Assembly (NCBI RefSeq): GCF_014191985.1
Contig: NZ_JACHXI010000023.1
Span: 1 to 52,678 of the forward strand
From: Azomonas macrocytogenes
Lineage (GTDB): Bacteria > Pseudomonadota > Gammaproteobacteria > Pseudomonadales > Pseudomonadaceae
Direction of reading: 5' to 3'
DNA: 52,678 bases
Below the pieces are notes generated by a model. The model was not told where the DNA came from. It did no database searches and worked only from the letters and a program-made list of their open reading frames with translations. A program made the position numbers and the translations under genes. This document shows positions 27,448 to 36,133 of the stretch, piece by piece. Numbering within the stretch: the stretch's first letter is position 1; each line of letters opens with the position of its first letter.

Positions 27448-28782
27448 ATGCGTAAAACCTTGCAGTATTCCCTGGTCGCCAGCCTTGTCCTGGGCCTTCA
27501 GGCCAGCCCGCCGGAGGCGTGGGCGGCCGACGACGCGCAATTCATTCCGATGGCCACCTACCGGGTCGGTGCCTATGCCTCCAGCGGCATCCCCTGGTGG
27601 GCCGGCGAAATCGACTACTTCCGCTACATCAACGAGGTGGAAGGCGGCGTCAACGGCGTCAAGCTGGTCTGGCAGGAGTGCGAGACGGAGTGGAACGTCG
27701 ACCGCATCGTCGAGTGCTACGAACGCCTGAAGACTGGCCAGGATGGCGCGCCGACCGCCTTCTTCTTCACCCATAGCACGCCGGGCTCCTATGCGCTGAT
27801 GGAGAAGGGCGCCGCCGACAGAATTCCACTGATCGATGGCGGCGGCGGACGCACCGAGTCCACCGACGGCAGCGTGTTCCCCTACGCCTTCCCGATCCTG
27901 ATGAACTACTACAGCCAGGCGTCGGTGGGCATCAACTACATCGCCGGGCGCGAGGGCGGGCTGGACAAGCTCAAGGGCAAGAAGATCGTCACCGTCTACC
28001 ACGATTCCGCCTACGGTCGCGAAACCCAGGCGCCGATGAAGCTGCTGGCGGAGAAGTATGGCTTCGAGAACATCCAGATACCGGTGGCCGACCCCGGTAA
28101 CGAGCAATCCGCGCAATGGCGCCAGGTGCGCCAGATCAAGCCGGACTGGGTGTTCCTGCGCACCTGGGGCGTGTCCACCCCGGTGGCGATCAAGACCGCG
28201 GCGCGCTTCGGCATCTCGGTCGAGCGCATCGTCGGCGATGTCTGGGCCGGTTCCGAAGCCGACGTGATCCCGGCCGGTAGCGCGGCCAAGGGCTACCAGG
28301 CGCTGGCGCCGTTCCCCGGTGGAACGGCGTTCGAGATCCATCAGCGCTTGAAGCAGTACATCATCGACCAAGGCAAGAGCGACCTGAAAGACACGCGGTA
28401 TTTCGGCGAGGTCTACTACAACATCGGCCTGATCAATGCGGCCATCGCCGTGGAGGCGTTGCGCACTGGGCAGAAGAAATTCGGCAACCGTCCATTGAAT
28501 GGCGAGGAGGGCCGCTGGGCCTTCGAGCACCTGGACATCGACGCTGCCCGCCTCAAGGCCATCGGCTTCGAGGGTCTGCTGGCGCCGCTGAAACTTTCCT
28601 GTTCCGACCACGAAGGCGGTGGAGCCGCCCGCGTACAGCAATGGGACGGCCAGCAATGGGTACTGGTGACCGACTGGATTCGCGCCGACCACCAACTCCT
28701 GCGCCCGCTGATCGAAGCCAAGTCCGCCGCCTACGCCAAGGAAAAGGGCATCACCCCGCGCAACTGCGCCGCCGAGCGCTGA
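27448..28782 (+). CDS. Branched-chain amino acid-type ABC substrate-binding protein, copy 1
   Basis: The 444-residue periplasmic protein has a signal peptide (MRKTLQYSLVASLVLGLQ with a likely cut after AWA). A type I periplasmic binding fold follows, with AYASSGIPWWAGEIDYFRYIN, CETEWNVDRIVECYERLK, YHDSAYGRETQAPMKLLAEKYG and PLIEAKSAAYAKEKG at the end. It is longer than LivJ/LivK (~370 residues) and fits the subgroup found with aromatic-acid-type transporters. Start choice between ATG 27448 and an in-frame GTG at 27439 is uncertain; both have weak ribosome sites. The downstream gene is a close paralogue, and both belong to the transporter operon. Confidence 0.9.
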   Translation: MRKTLQYSLVASLVLGLQASPPEAWAADDAQFIPMATYRVGAYASSGIPWWAGEIDYFRYINEVEGGVNGVKLVWQECETEWNVDRIVECYERLKTGQDGAPTAFFFTHSTPGSYALMEKGAADRIPLIDGGGGRTESTDGSVFPYAFPILMNYYSQASVGINYIAGREGGLDKLKGKKIVTVYHDSAYGRETQAPMKLLAEKYGFENIQIPVADPGNEQSAQWRQVRQIKPDWVFLRTWGVSTPVAIKTAARFGISVERIVGDVWAGSEADVIPAGSAAKGYQALAPFPGGTAFEIHQRLKQYIIDQGKSDLKDTRYFGEVYYNIGLINAAIAVEALRTGQKKFGNRPLNGEEGRWAFEHLDIDAARLKAIGFEGLLAPLKLSCSDHEGGGAARVQQWDGQQWVLVTDWIRADHQLLRPLIEAKSAAYAKEKGITPRNCAAER

Positions 28783-28873
28783 GCCGAGGCAACTATTTAC
28801 CCGGCATCTGGAACAACGCCGGTGCGAGGCGGCAATAGCGCCGGTCTTTCGATTCATACGAGCGAGTAACGAC

Positions 28874-30208
28874 ATGCATGCAACCTTGAAACGCACCTTC
28901 GTCGGCGCATTCCTCGCGCTGAGCATTTGCAATACCTTGCCCGCCCAGGCGGCAACCGACGAACAGTTCTTTCCGCTGGCCACCTACCGGGTCGGCGCCT
29001 ATGCCTCCAGCGGTATCCCGGTGTGGGCCGGGATGATCGATTACCTGCGCTATATCAACGAGGTGGAAGGCGGCATCAACGGCGTCAAACTGGTATGGCA
29101 GGAGTGCGAGACCGAGTGGACGGCGGAGAAGGGCATCGAGTGCTACGAGCGCTTCAAGAACGGCCTGAACGGCGCGCCGGTGGCGGTTTACCAACCCAAC
29201 GGTGCCCCGGCCGCCTATGCCCTGGCAGACAAGGCCGCCGCCGACAGGATTTCGCTGATCACCCTCGGCTACGGTCGCACCGAGGCTACTGATGGGAGCG
29301 TGTTCCCCTATAACTTCCCGGTGATGCTGACCTTCTACAGCGAGGCTTCGGCCTTCATCAATTATGTCGCCGAACGCGAGGGCGGGCTGGATAAGCTCAA
29401 GGGCAAGAAAATCGCCACCGTTTACCACGACTCCGCCTATGGCCGGGAAACCCAGGGTCCGCTGAAGCTGCTGGCGGAAAAGTACGGTTTCGAGAACATC
29501 CAGATACCGGTGGCCGACCCGGGCAACGAGCAGTCGGCGCAGTGGCGCCAGGTACGCCAGCTCAAGCCGGACTGGGTATTCCTGCGCACCTGGGGCGTGT
29601 CCACCCCGGTGGCGATCAAGACCGCAGCGCGCTTCGGCTTTCCGGTCGAGCGCATCGTCGGCGATATCTGGGCCAGTTCCGACGAGGACGTGCTACCCGC
29701 TGGCTCGGCCGGCAAGGGTTATCTAGCGCTCACGCCCTATCCGGGTGGCGCCGGCTTCGAGATCCACAAGCGCATCAAGGAACATATCCTCGATAAGGGC
29801 AAGAGCGATCTGAAGGACCCGAAAAGTTTCGGCAGCGTCTATTACAACTCCGGTCTGGTGAACGCCGCCATTGCTGTGGAGGCGATCCGCGCCGGGCAGG
29901 AAAAATTCGGCAAGCGTCCGCTGGAGGGTGACGAAGGCCGCTGGGGGCTGGAGCACCTGAACATCGACGCTGCCCGCCTCGAGACAATCGGTTTTCTCGG
30001 CCTGATGCAACCACTCAAGCTGTCCTGCAACGACCATGAGGGCGGTGGCGCGGCTAAGGTGCAACAGTGGGACGGTGGCCAGTGGAAGCTGATCACCGAC
30101 TGGGTACAGGCCGACCGCCAGACCCTGCGCCCTCTGATCGAGGCCAAGTCGGCGGAATACGCTAGGGAGAAAAGCGTGACCCCGCGTGATTGCGGCGCAG
30201 AGAGCTGA
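28874..30208 (+). CDS. Branched-chain amino acid-type ABC substrate-binding protein, copy 2
   Basis: The 444-residue protein is a tandem duplicate of the one upstream. It has the same AYASSGIP, INGVKLVWQECETEW, HDSAYGRETQ, IQIPVADPGNEQSAQWRQVRQ and RTWGVSTPVAIKTAARFG blocks, and long stretches of near-identical DNA (for example around 28070 and 29490). Differences cluster in the probable ligand cleft: copy 1 has FFFTHSTPGSYALMEKGAAD and GGGGRTESTDGS, while copy 2 has VYQPNGAPAAYALADKAAAD and TLGYGRTEATDGS. The two probably give the same transporter two ligand ranges. The signal peptide ends near AQA. It is followed by the LivF-like ATPase gene. Confidence 0.9.
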   Translation: MHATLKRTFVGAFLALSICNTLPAQAATDEQFFPLATYRVGAYASSGIPVWAGMIDYLRYINEVEGGINGVKLVWQECETEWTAEKGIECYERFKNGLNGAPVAVYQPNGAPAAYALADKAAADRISLITLGYGRTEATDGSVFPYNFPVMLTFYSEASAFINYVAEREGGLDKLKGKKIATVYHDSAYGRETQGPLKLLAEKYGFENIQIPVADPGNEQSAQWRQVRQLKPDWVFLRTWGVSTPVAIKTAARFGFPVERIVGDIWASSDEDVLPAGSAGKGYLALTPYPGGAGFEIHKRIKEHILDKGKSDLKDPKSFGSVYYNSGLVNAAIAVEAIRAGQEKFGKRPLEGDEGRWGLEHLNIDAARLETIGFLGLMQPLKLSCNDHEGGGAAKVQQWDGGQWKLITDWVQADRQTLRPLIEAKSAEYAREKSVTPRDCGAES

Positions 30209-30294
30209 GGCGCTGCGCCTGGCCTGATCTATTCACTCACTAGCGGGCGGGTAACGGCACAGCCTGGCCCGCCTTGACCGACAGGAATCCATTG

Positions 30295-31056
30295 ATGAAC
30301 AGCCAGACCCATTGCGCCGCCGCTCCCGTCGAGCTGCTGGCCGTGCAGGACATCGAAGTGATCTACGACGGCGCGATCCTCGCCGTGGCCGGCGTCTCGC
30401 TGCGCGTCGGGCAGGGCGGCATTGTCGCCTTGCTGGGCGCCAACGGCGCCGGCAAGAGCACCACCCTCAAGGCCATCTCCGGCCTGGTCCGGGCCGACCG
30501 CGCCCAGGTTAGCCGTGGCGCCATCCGCTTTCTCGGCGTGGATACCGCCGGGGTGGCGCCCAACGAGCTGGCGCGCCGCGGCATCGTCCACGTTCTCGAA
30601 GGGCGCCATGTGTTCGCGCACCTGAGCATCGAGGAGAACCTGCGCAGCGGCGGCTTCCTGCGCAATCCGGGCCGCCGCGAACTGGAACGGGACCTGGAGC
30701 GCATCTACGCCTGGTTTCCACGTCTGAAGACCAAGCGCAAGACCCAGGCCGGGCTGACCTCCGGGGGCGAGCAGCAGATGCTGGCCATCGGCCGCGCACT
30801 GATGACCCGGCCGAAACTGGTGTTGCTCGACGAACCTTCCATGGGCCTGGCGCCGATCCTCGTCGAGGAAATTTTCGAGATCGTCGCCCAGCTCAATGCC
30901 CGGGAAGGCGTGAGTTTCCTGGTCGCCGAACAGAATCTCAACGTCGCCCTGCGCCATGCCGGCTACGCCTACATCCTGGAAAACGGTCGGGTGGTGGGCG
31001 AGGGCGAGGCGCACGAAGACATTCAACACTTCTATCTGGGGGGGCGCAGTGCCTGA
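30295..31056 (+). CDS. Branched-chain amino acid-type ABC transporter ATP-binding protein (LivF-like)
   Basis: The 253-residue ATPase has Walker A GANGAGKST (about residue 46), a LivF-type GIVHVLEGRHVFAHLSIEENL block, the signature TSGGEQQMLAIGRAL, Walker B LVLLDEPSMGLAP and the H-loop region VSFLVAEQNLNVALRHA. It completes the transporter with the LivG-like ATPase. ATG 30295 is chosen because AGGAA lies 8 bases before it; the frame extends to a TTG at 30274 without a ribosome site. A short leader to the next sigma-54 promoter at 31246 follows, so this may be the last gene of the first transcript. Confidence 0.92.
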   Translation: MNSQTHCAAAPVELLAVQDIEVIYDGAILAVAGVSLRVGQGGIVALLGANGAGKSTTLKAISGLVRADRAQVSRGAIRFLGVDTAGVAPNELARRGIVHVLEGRHVFAHLSIEENLRSGGFLRNPGRRELERDLERIYAWFPRLKTKRKTQAGLTSGGEQQMLAIGRALMTRPKLVLLDEPSMGLAPILVEEIFEIVAQLNAREGVSFLVAEQNLNVALRHAGYAYILENGRVVGEGEAHEDIQHFYLGGRSA

Positions 31057-31245
31057 TTTCTTCTTGGCGAGTCTGGAATTCGTCTTTCTGCGTCCGCCAG
31101 TTATGTGGCGTTCGCTGGATGTACGGCTGCTCTGCCTCATCACTGTCCGCTGGCGGGCAACGAATCCACAGACTGTCCGTCGAGCGACTTTCAGGGGTAA
31201 ATCGATATCCTGCTCAACTATATGATTTTAAATGGTTTAATAAGT

Positions 31246-31261
31246 TGGCATGGGTGCTGCT
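31246..31261 (+). promoter_or_regulatory. Sigma-54 promoter for the SfnB-like gene
   Basis: TGGCATG-GGTG-CTGCT has GG at 31247-31248, GC at 31259-31260 and exactly 10 bases between. It is preceded by an AT-rich run (31216-31243) and lies 52 bases upstream of the ATG at 31313. A clear TGTTK-N6-CAACA dyad was not found just upstream. Confidence 0.72.
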
Positions 31262-31312
31262 GTAAGCCTGGCAAGCCTGTTCGGCCAAACCTGTCCCGCA
31301 AGGAGCCATTGC

Positions 31313-32545
31313 ATGACCCAAAGCACCGTTTCCAACCTGCCTGCGCAGGCGTCGCCAACGCCCCGACGCAAGGCAAAGCTTATCCGCAGTGACGCCGAGG
31401 CAATCGAGGTCGCTCAGCAGCTGGCCGAGGACTTCGCCCGCGAAGCTGGCGAGCGCGACCGTGAGCGGCGTCTGCCATGGGAGGAGCTTGAGCGCTTTTC
31501 TGAGAGTGGTCTTTGGGGGATTACCGTGCCCAAGGCTTATGGCGGTGCCGGTGTTTCCTGGAGCACCCTGAGCGAGGTGGTCGCTACCATCTCGGCGGCG
31601 GATTCCTCCCTCGGCCAGTTGCCGCAGAATCATTTCGGCGTGCTCAACAACCTGTTGCTGACCGGCAACGAAGAGCAGAAGGGGCGCTACTTCGCCAAGG
31701 TGCTGGAAGGCTATCGCTTTGGCAATGCCTTCTCCGAGGCCAGGAGCAAGACCGTCACCGCCTTCGAAACCAGGGTTCGCTTCGAGGGCGACACGGTGGT
31801 CGTCCATGGCGAGAAGTTCTACTGCACCGGTGCGTTGTTCGCCCATATCGTGCCGGTGGTGGGAGTGGATGGGGAGAATCGCCCGTTCATCGCCTTCCTG
31901 CCGCGCGATGCCCAGGGGCTGACGGTCATCGACGACTGGGACGGTTTCGGCCAGCGCACCACCGCCAGCGGCAAGGTACTGATCGAGAACGTGCGGGTTC
32001 CTGCCAGTGAGGTAATCCCGGCCTGGAGAGCCTATGACCAGCCGACCGCCGACGGCCCGGTTTCGCAGATCATCCAGGCCGCCGTGGATACTGGCATCGC
32101 TCGCGGCGCTTTCGCCGAGACCCTGCGTGTCGCGCGCGAAGCCCGGCCCTGGGTCGATAGCGGTCTGGAGCACGGCTGGCAGGATCCGCTGAGCCAGGCG
32201 GCCATCGGCGAATTGGCGTGGCGCCTGCGCGCGGCCGAGGCAATCCTTGAAAAATCCGCCCAGGCAGTGGAGCGCGCCTTGGCTGAACCGAGCGAGGAAA
32301 GTGTGGCCGAGGCTTCGGTGATCGTCGGCCAGGCCAAGGTTCTGTCCACCGAGATCGCTTTGCTGGCGTCAAGCAAGCTGTTCGAACTGGGTGGAACGCG
32401 CTCGGTGTCCTCGCGTCAGGATCTGGATCGTTACTGGCGCAATGCACGCACTCATACCCTGCACGATCCGGTGCGCTGGAAATATCACCTGATCGGCAAC
32501 CATGTGCTCAATGGCGTCAAGCCGGCACGTCATTCCTGGAATTGA
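31313..32545 (+). CDS. sfnB: SfnB-family flavin-dependent oxidoreductase (acyl-CoA dehydrogenase fold)
   Basis: The 410-residue protein fits the SfnB sulfur-acquisition oxidoreductase family: RDRERRLPWEELERFSESGLWG, VPKAYGGAGVSW, AADSSLGQLPQNHFGV, a central WDGFGQRTTASGKVLIENV (about residues 207-225), and a C-terminal RYWRNARTHTLHDPVRWKYH. The fold is that of acyl-CoA dehydrogenases, but relatives such as DszC oxygenate sulfur atoms using reduced flavin. AAGGAG (31300-31305) precedes the ATG, and a dedicated sigma-54 promoter lies at 31246. It probably acts with the DszA/DmoA-type enzymes. The other family members in the window are at 15073 and 33166. The gene symbol is by best family match. 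Confidence 0.86.
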   Translation: MTQSTVSNLPAQASPTPRRKAKLIRSDAEAIEVAQQLAEDFAREAGERDRERRLPWEELERFSESGLWGITVPKAYGGAGVSWSTLSEVVATISAADSSLGQLPQNHFGVLNNLLLTGNEEQKGRYFAKVLEGYRFGNAFSEARSKTVTAFETRVRFEGDTVVVHGEKFYCTGALFAHIVPVVGVDGENRPFIAFLPRDAQGLTVIDDWDGFGQRTTASGKVLIENVRVPASEVIPAWRAYDQPTADGPVSQIIQAAVDTGIARGAFAETLRVAREARPWVDSGLEHGWQDPLSQAAIGELAWRLRAAEAILEKSAQAVERALAEPSEESVAEASVIVGQAKVLSTEIALLASSKLFELGGTRSVSSRQDLDRYWRNARTHTLHDPVRWKYHLIGNHVLNGVKPARHSWN

Positions 32546-32559
32546 AGGAGCTCCCAGCC

Positions 32560-32925
32560 ATGCCCCATACGCATTCCCACAGCCAGCCGGATCTGGCCTA
32601 TGCCCGCAATACCCTGACCGCCCTGGTCGAATATTTGCGCACACAACCGAGCAGAAACGATGCCTTGGTGATTGCCAGTATCGGTGAGCTGCAGGTTCGC
32701 ATTAACGCCGCTGAATCCCTACAGCAACGTGCCGGGACCTCTGCCACGGCTGCCATCGAAGCGCGTTTGGCCGCGGTGGAAGCGGCCAGGCTGGGCTCTG
32801 AGCTGCAGCGCAGGTTGACGGGTAACGATCTGCCTCACCAGCCTGCTGGTGAGCCGGAACCGCTGTTGTTCGAACAGCAGCGTAAATTGGGCGATCACTA
32901 TCTCAATGCGGTCGCTATTTCTTGA
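32560..32925 (+). CDS. Small protein resembling the helical C-terminal part of SfnB-like enzymes
   Basis: The 121-residue protein starts MPHTHSHSQPDLAYARNTL. Its middle (ASIGELQVRINAAESLQQRAG, then AAIEARLAAVEAARLGSEL) resembles the C-terminal helices of the SfnB-like enzyme just upstream (AAIGELAWRLRAAEAILEKSA). It lacks the N-terminal and beta domains and so any flavin site. GGAG at 32547-32550 is well spaced from the ATG, and it starts 14 bases after the upstream stop, so it is probably translated. It may be a relic of a gene duplication or a helical partner that pairs with the larger protein. It ends with an open, uncharacterised tail. The similarity was judged by eye. Confidence 0.6.
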   Translation: MPHTHSHSQPDLAYARNTLTALVEYLRTQPSRNDALVIASIGELQVRINAAESLQQRAGTSATAAIEARLAAVEAARLGSELQRRLTGNDLPHQPAGEPEPLLFEQQRKLGDHYLNAVAIS

Positions 32926-33165
32926 AGCGCTGGCCGGCGCGTTGGCATTCAGCTTCAGCAGTCGGCAGCGGCTCGTACCCTATGGATGCCTCGTTTCCTC
33001 GTAGTCACCCAACTAGCGGGAGAGGGAAGCGCATGGGTGCCTGCGATATGTGCTTTCCGGCCCTAACCGCTTTGCGGTCGGGGTTCCCTCCTTCCGGTAC
33101 CGCTCCGGGGGCTGCGGTCTGGAAATCCCGAGTTTTGAAACCAAACACCTTGAAAGGGCTGGCTT

Positions 33166-34407
33166 TCAGGCGGCCTTGTCCGACCCGTCGCCGATCTGCC
33201 AGATATAGGGCGGCTCGGTGCCGTTGATCAGCCAGTCACCGATGATGCGCGCCTTGTAGATCAGCGGATTGTGCGAAGCGACGGTGCGGGCGTTGCGCCA
33301 GTGGCGATCGAGTACCTTGTCGATTCGTGCCGCCGATGCGCCCAGGGCGTTGAACAGGTCGCTGGCCGCGCGCAGGATCAATTCGGCGACGACGACCTGT
33401 GCTTTGGCCGATTCAATCTCGGCGGCGATATTGGCTTGCCGTTCGTTTTCATCGTCCTTGCCGAAACGCGCCTCGTAGGCCCATTGGGCGGGTTCGGCGG
33501 CACGAATCGCAGTGGCTTCGGCTGCGTAGACCAGTGCCGAAATCTGCCCGACCACCTGCTGTATCTGCACGTCCTCACTGACCCTTGGTGCGTTACCATG
33601 GCTGAAAACACGGGTGCGCTCGCGGACATGGCGGGCGATATCGCGCTCGATGGCCTTGCCGGTGCCCGCCAGGACTGCCAGCAGATTCAACTGATAGAGC
33701 GCAGTCTGGTATTTGAAGCGGGTGGCGAAGTCGATGACATTCTCGGCTTCGACCCGGGCATTCTCGAACACAGTGGTACCGCTGGCGGTGGTGCGCTGGC
33801 CGAAGCCGTCCCAGTCGTCGCTGCGCTTGACGCCGTCCTGATGCGTGCTGACCACGGCAATCACATCGCCGCCGTTATCGCTGCGCTGTGCATAGACATC
33901 GATCCAGTCGGCGAAGAGGCTGCCGGTGCTGTAGTACTTGGTGCCGTCTAGCCGCCAGTGATCGCCCTCGGGAGAGACCTTGGTGACCACGTCGCCGATC
34001 TTCACGGCACCGATTTCCGTCCAGGCGTTACCTATCAGATCGCCGTCGACGAAACGCTTGAACCAGCGATCACGCTCGGGGCTCGGCGCCGCATTGAGCC
34101 GGTCTTCGACAAAGGCGAAATGACCGCGCAGAGCCTGCGTCAGATTGGAATCGGCAGTCGCCAGTTCGATCAGCAGGCGCACCAGTTGCGGCAGCGAGGC
34201 GCCATCGCCGCCGTATTCCTGCGGGACGCGCACGGCGCCGAAGCCAGCCTCTTTCAGCCAGCGGATCTGCTCCACCGGCAGGCTGCGTTCGCGCTCGCGC
34301 TGTTCGGCGCCTTCGGCAATGCGTTCGAAGATCGGGCGGAAGCGCTTGGCGAGCTGTTCATAGTCGCTACCGCGAGACAGCGGATTGAAAGACTGGGCGC
34401 TGGACAT
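33166..34407 (-). CDS. DszC-like flavin-dependent monooxygenase (acyl-CoA dehydrogenase fold)
   Basis: The 413-residue protein has the N-terminal helical part (IRWLKEAGFGAVRVPQEYGGDGASL), a Y-S-T-G-S segment (DGTKYYSTGSLFADW), SDDWDGFGQRTTASGTTVFENARV in the beta domain, and a C-terminal DRHWRNARTVASHNPLIYK. The pattern matches DszC, which oxidises dibenzothiophene to its sulfone with FMNH2, and related sulfur-acquisition enzymes. It lies 33 bases downstream of a DszA/DmoA-like gene on the same strand, so a two-step oxygenation then C-S cleavage is plausible. The substrate is unknown. The pair probably uses the minus-strand sigma-54 promoter at 35952-35967. Confidence 0.87.
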   Translation of the reverse strand: MSSAQSFNPLSRGSDYEQLAKRFRPIFERIAEGAEQRERERSLPVEQIRWLKEAGFGAVRVPQEYGGDGASLPQLVRLLIELATADSNLTQALRGHFAFVEDRLNAAPSPERDRWFKRFVDGDLIGNAWTEIGAVKIGDVVTKVSPEGDHWRLDGTKYYSTGSLFADWIDVYAQRSDNGGDVIAVVSTHQDGVKRSDDWDGFGQRTTASGTTVFENARVEAENVIDFATRFKYQTALYQLNLLAVLAGTGKAIERDIARHVRERTRVFSHGNAPRVSEDVQIQQVVGQISALVYAAEATAIRAAEPAQWAYEARFGKDDENERQANIAAEIESAKAQVVVAELILRAASDLFNALGASAARIDKVLDRHWRNARTVASHNPLIYKARIIGDWLINGTEPPYIWQIGDGSDKAA

Positions 34408-34440
34408 GGCTTAGGTTCCTTTTGGGCTAGGGCTGTGGCT

Positions 34441-35868
34441 TCAGACGAGATCGGAGAATTTCGATGGCCTGGTATGGGCGGTGGCATTGGCGCCTTCTTT
34501 AAAGGCCCCCCGGTAGCGGGCTGCCGGATGATCGTCGGCGACATGGGAGGAATCGCCATCCAACAGATTCTGGCGCAGGGTTTCGCCTTCATAGGCGGTG
34601 CGCACGCGGCCGCGGCGCTGAAGCTCAGGGACGACGAACTCGATGAAGTCCTCAAAGGTGCCGGGAGTGATGGCGTAGGCCAGATTGAAACCGTCAATGC
34701 CGCCGACATCCACCCAACGCTCCAGTTCGTCAGCAACTTTCTGCGGGCCGCCGATGAATACCGGACCTAGACCACCAATGCTGCGATGTTTGATGATGTC
34801 GCGGGGGGTCCACTTGCGGTTCGGGTCGGCGGTTGACAGCAACTCCAGCACCGAGCGGATGCTGTCATTGTCGATGGCTTCCAGCGGTTGGTCCGGGTCG
34901 TACTCGGAGAAGTCGACACCAGTCCAGCCGCCATAGAACGACAGCATGCCTTCGCCGTTGCTGTACTGCAGATATTCCTCGTATTTGGCCTGTGCAGCTT
35001 CGTCGCTTTCGCCGGTGATCACGGTGAGCAGGACGAAGATTTTCAGCGAGTCGCGCTGACGGCCCGCTTGTACGGCCCGGTCGCGAATATCGTCGGAGAC
35101 TGTTCGAGCCTGCTCCGGGGTCGCCGGGCTGATGAATACGCCTTCGGCGTGCTTGGCAGCAAAGTCGCGGCCTCGGCTGGAGGCACCAGCCTGGAAGATC
35201 ACCGGGGTCCGCTGTGGCGAAGGCTCGCAGAGGTGAATGCCAGGTACATCGAAATATTTGCCTTTGTGACCGATGGGGTGAACCTTGGTTGGATCGGTGA
35301 ACACACCTTTTTCACGGTCGCGCAGTACTGCGTCCTCATCCCAGGAGCCTTCCCACAGCTTGTAGGTGACATCGAGGAATTCGTCGGCGATGTCGTAGCG
35401 CTCATCGTGGGAAATCTGTTTTTTGAGGCCGAGATTGAGGGCGGCGCTGTTCAGGTAGGAGGTCACCACGTTCCAGGCCACCCGGCCTTTGGTCAGGTGA
35501 TCGAGGCTGGAGTATTTACGTGCCAGCGCATACGGCAGTTCGTAGGTCAGCGCCGAGGTCACGCCGAAGCCCAGGTGCTTGGTAACAGCGGCCATGGCCG
35601 GCACCTGAAAGAATGGGTCGTTGACCGGCACCTGGTCGGCATCAATCAGCGAGGTTTCCACCGAGCCGCGATAGACATCGTAGACACCCACCACGTCGGC
35701 GATGAACAACGAATCGAAATAACCACGTTCAAGCAGCTTGGCCAGGTCGACCCAGTAATCGAGATCCTTGTATTTCCATGCCTGGCTTTCTGGATGGCGC
35801 CAGGTCCCGGCGGCCTGGTGACTGACGCAGGTCATGTCGAAGGCATTGAGAATAATGCGAGAGGCCAT
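34441..35868 (-). CDS. DszA/DmoA-like FMN-dependent monooxygenase (NtaA/SnaA family), second copy
   Basis: The 475-residue protein is a clear paralogue of the enzyme at 22044: IILNAFDMTCVSHQAAGTW, YWVDLAKLLERGYFDSLFIADV, LARKYSSLDHLTKGRVAWN and the CEPSPQRTPVIFQAGASSRG block (about residues 217-236). It is the large, FMNH2-using subunit type that cleaves dimethylsulfide (DmoA) or aromatic sulfones (DszA). AGGAG lies 10 bases before the ATG. It is first in a minus-strand pair with the DszC-like gene. A good sigma-54 promoter and several dyads lie upstream. Which organosulfur compound it acts on is unknown. Confidence 0.9.
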   Translation of the reverse strand: MASRIILNAFDMTCVSHQAAGTWRHPESQAWKYKDLDYWVDLAKLLERGYFDSLFIADVVGVYDVYRGSVETSLIDADQVPVNDPFFQVPAMAAVTKHLGFGVTSALTYELPYALARKYSSLDHLTKGRVAWNVVTSYLNSAALNLGLKKQISHDERYDIADEFLDVTYKLWEGSWDEDAVLRDREKGVFTDPTKVHPIGHKGKYFDVPGIHLCEPSPQRTPVIFQAGASSRGRDFAAKHAEGVFISPATPEQARTVSDDIRDRAVQAGRQRDSLKIFVLLTVITGESDEAAQAKYEEYLQYSNGEGMLSFYGGWTGVDFSEYDPDQPLEAIDNDSIRSVLELLSTADPNRKWTPRDIIKHRSIGGLGPVFIGGPQKVADELERWVDVGGIDGFNLAYAITPGTFEDFIEFVVPELQRRGRVRTAYEGETLRQNLLDGDSSHVADDHPAARYRGAFKEGANATAHTRPSKFSDLV

Positions 35869-35951
35869 ATTCGAATAACTCCTGTTTTAATAACGTTTAA
35901 AACGTATTCTTTTTAAATGAGTTCATTCCTGACTTGGTATTGAAAGTTTAT

Positions 35952-35967
35952 GGCAAGGTTCGTGCCG
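35952..35967 (-). promoter_or_regulatory. Sigma-54 promoter for the DszA/DszC-like pair (minus strand)
   Basis: Read on the minus strand, CGGCACG-AACC-TTGCC has GG (complement of 35965-35966) and GC (complement of 35953-35954) with 10 bases between. Only the first base of the -24 block differs from TGGCACG. It lies about 85 bases upstream of the ATG at 35868. Confidence 0.75.
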
Positions 35968-36019
35968 AACTTAATGAAGCATGTTTTCACGCTTTTTTTA
36001 TTGTTTTGAAAATAACAGA

Positions 36020-36133
36020 TGTATGTGGGGCAACACTTTGTTATGGCGTTGAACGTCAGGCAACAGTATGACGATGAGAAATTGGCCTGGATCGATTTAA
36101 TGGTTAATCGAGATCACTGTTGGCTATTGAACA
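36020..36133. promoter_or_regulatory. Three TGTTK-N6-CAACA-type dyads upstream of the minus-strand monooxygenase pair
   Basis: TGTAT-GTGGGG-CAACA (36020-36035) has one mismatch. TGAAC-GTCAGG-CAACA (36050-36065) keeps the right half only and sits 30 bases from the first. TGTTG-GCTATT-GAACA (36118-36133) has one mismatch and lies in a longer palindrome (ACTGTT...AACAGT). All lie 55-180 bases upstream of the sigma-54 promoter, as expected for an enhancer-binding activator. Confidence 0.55.
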
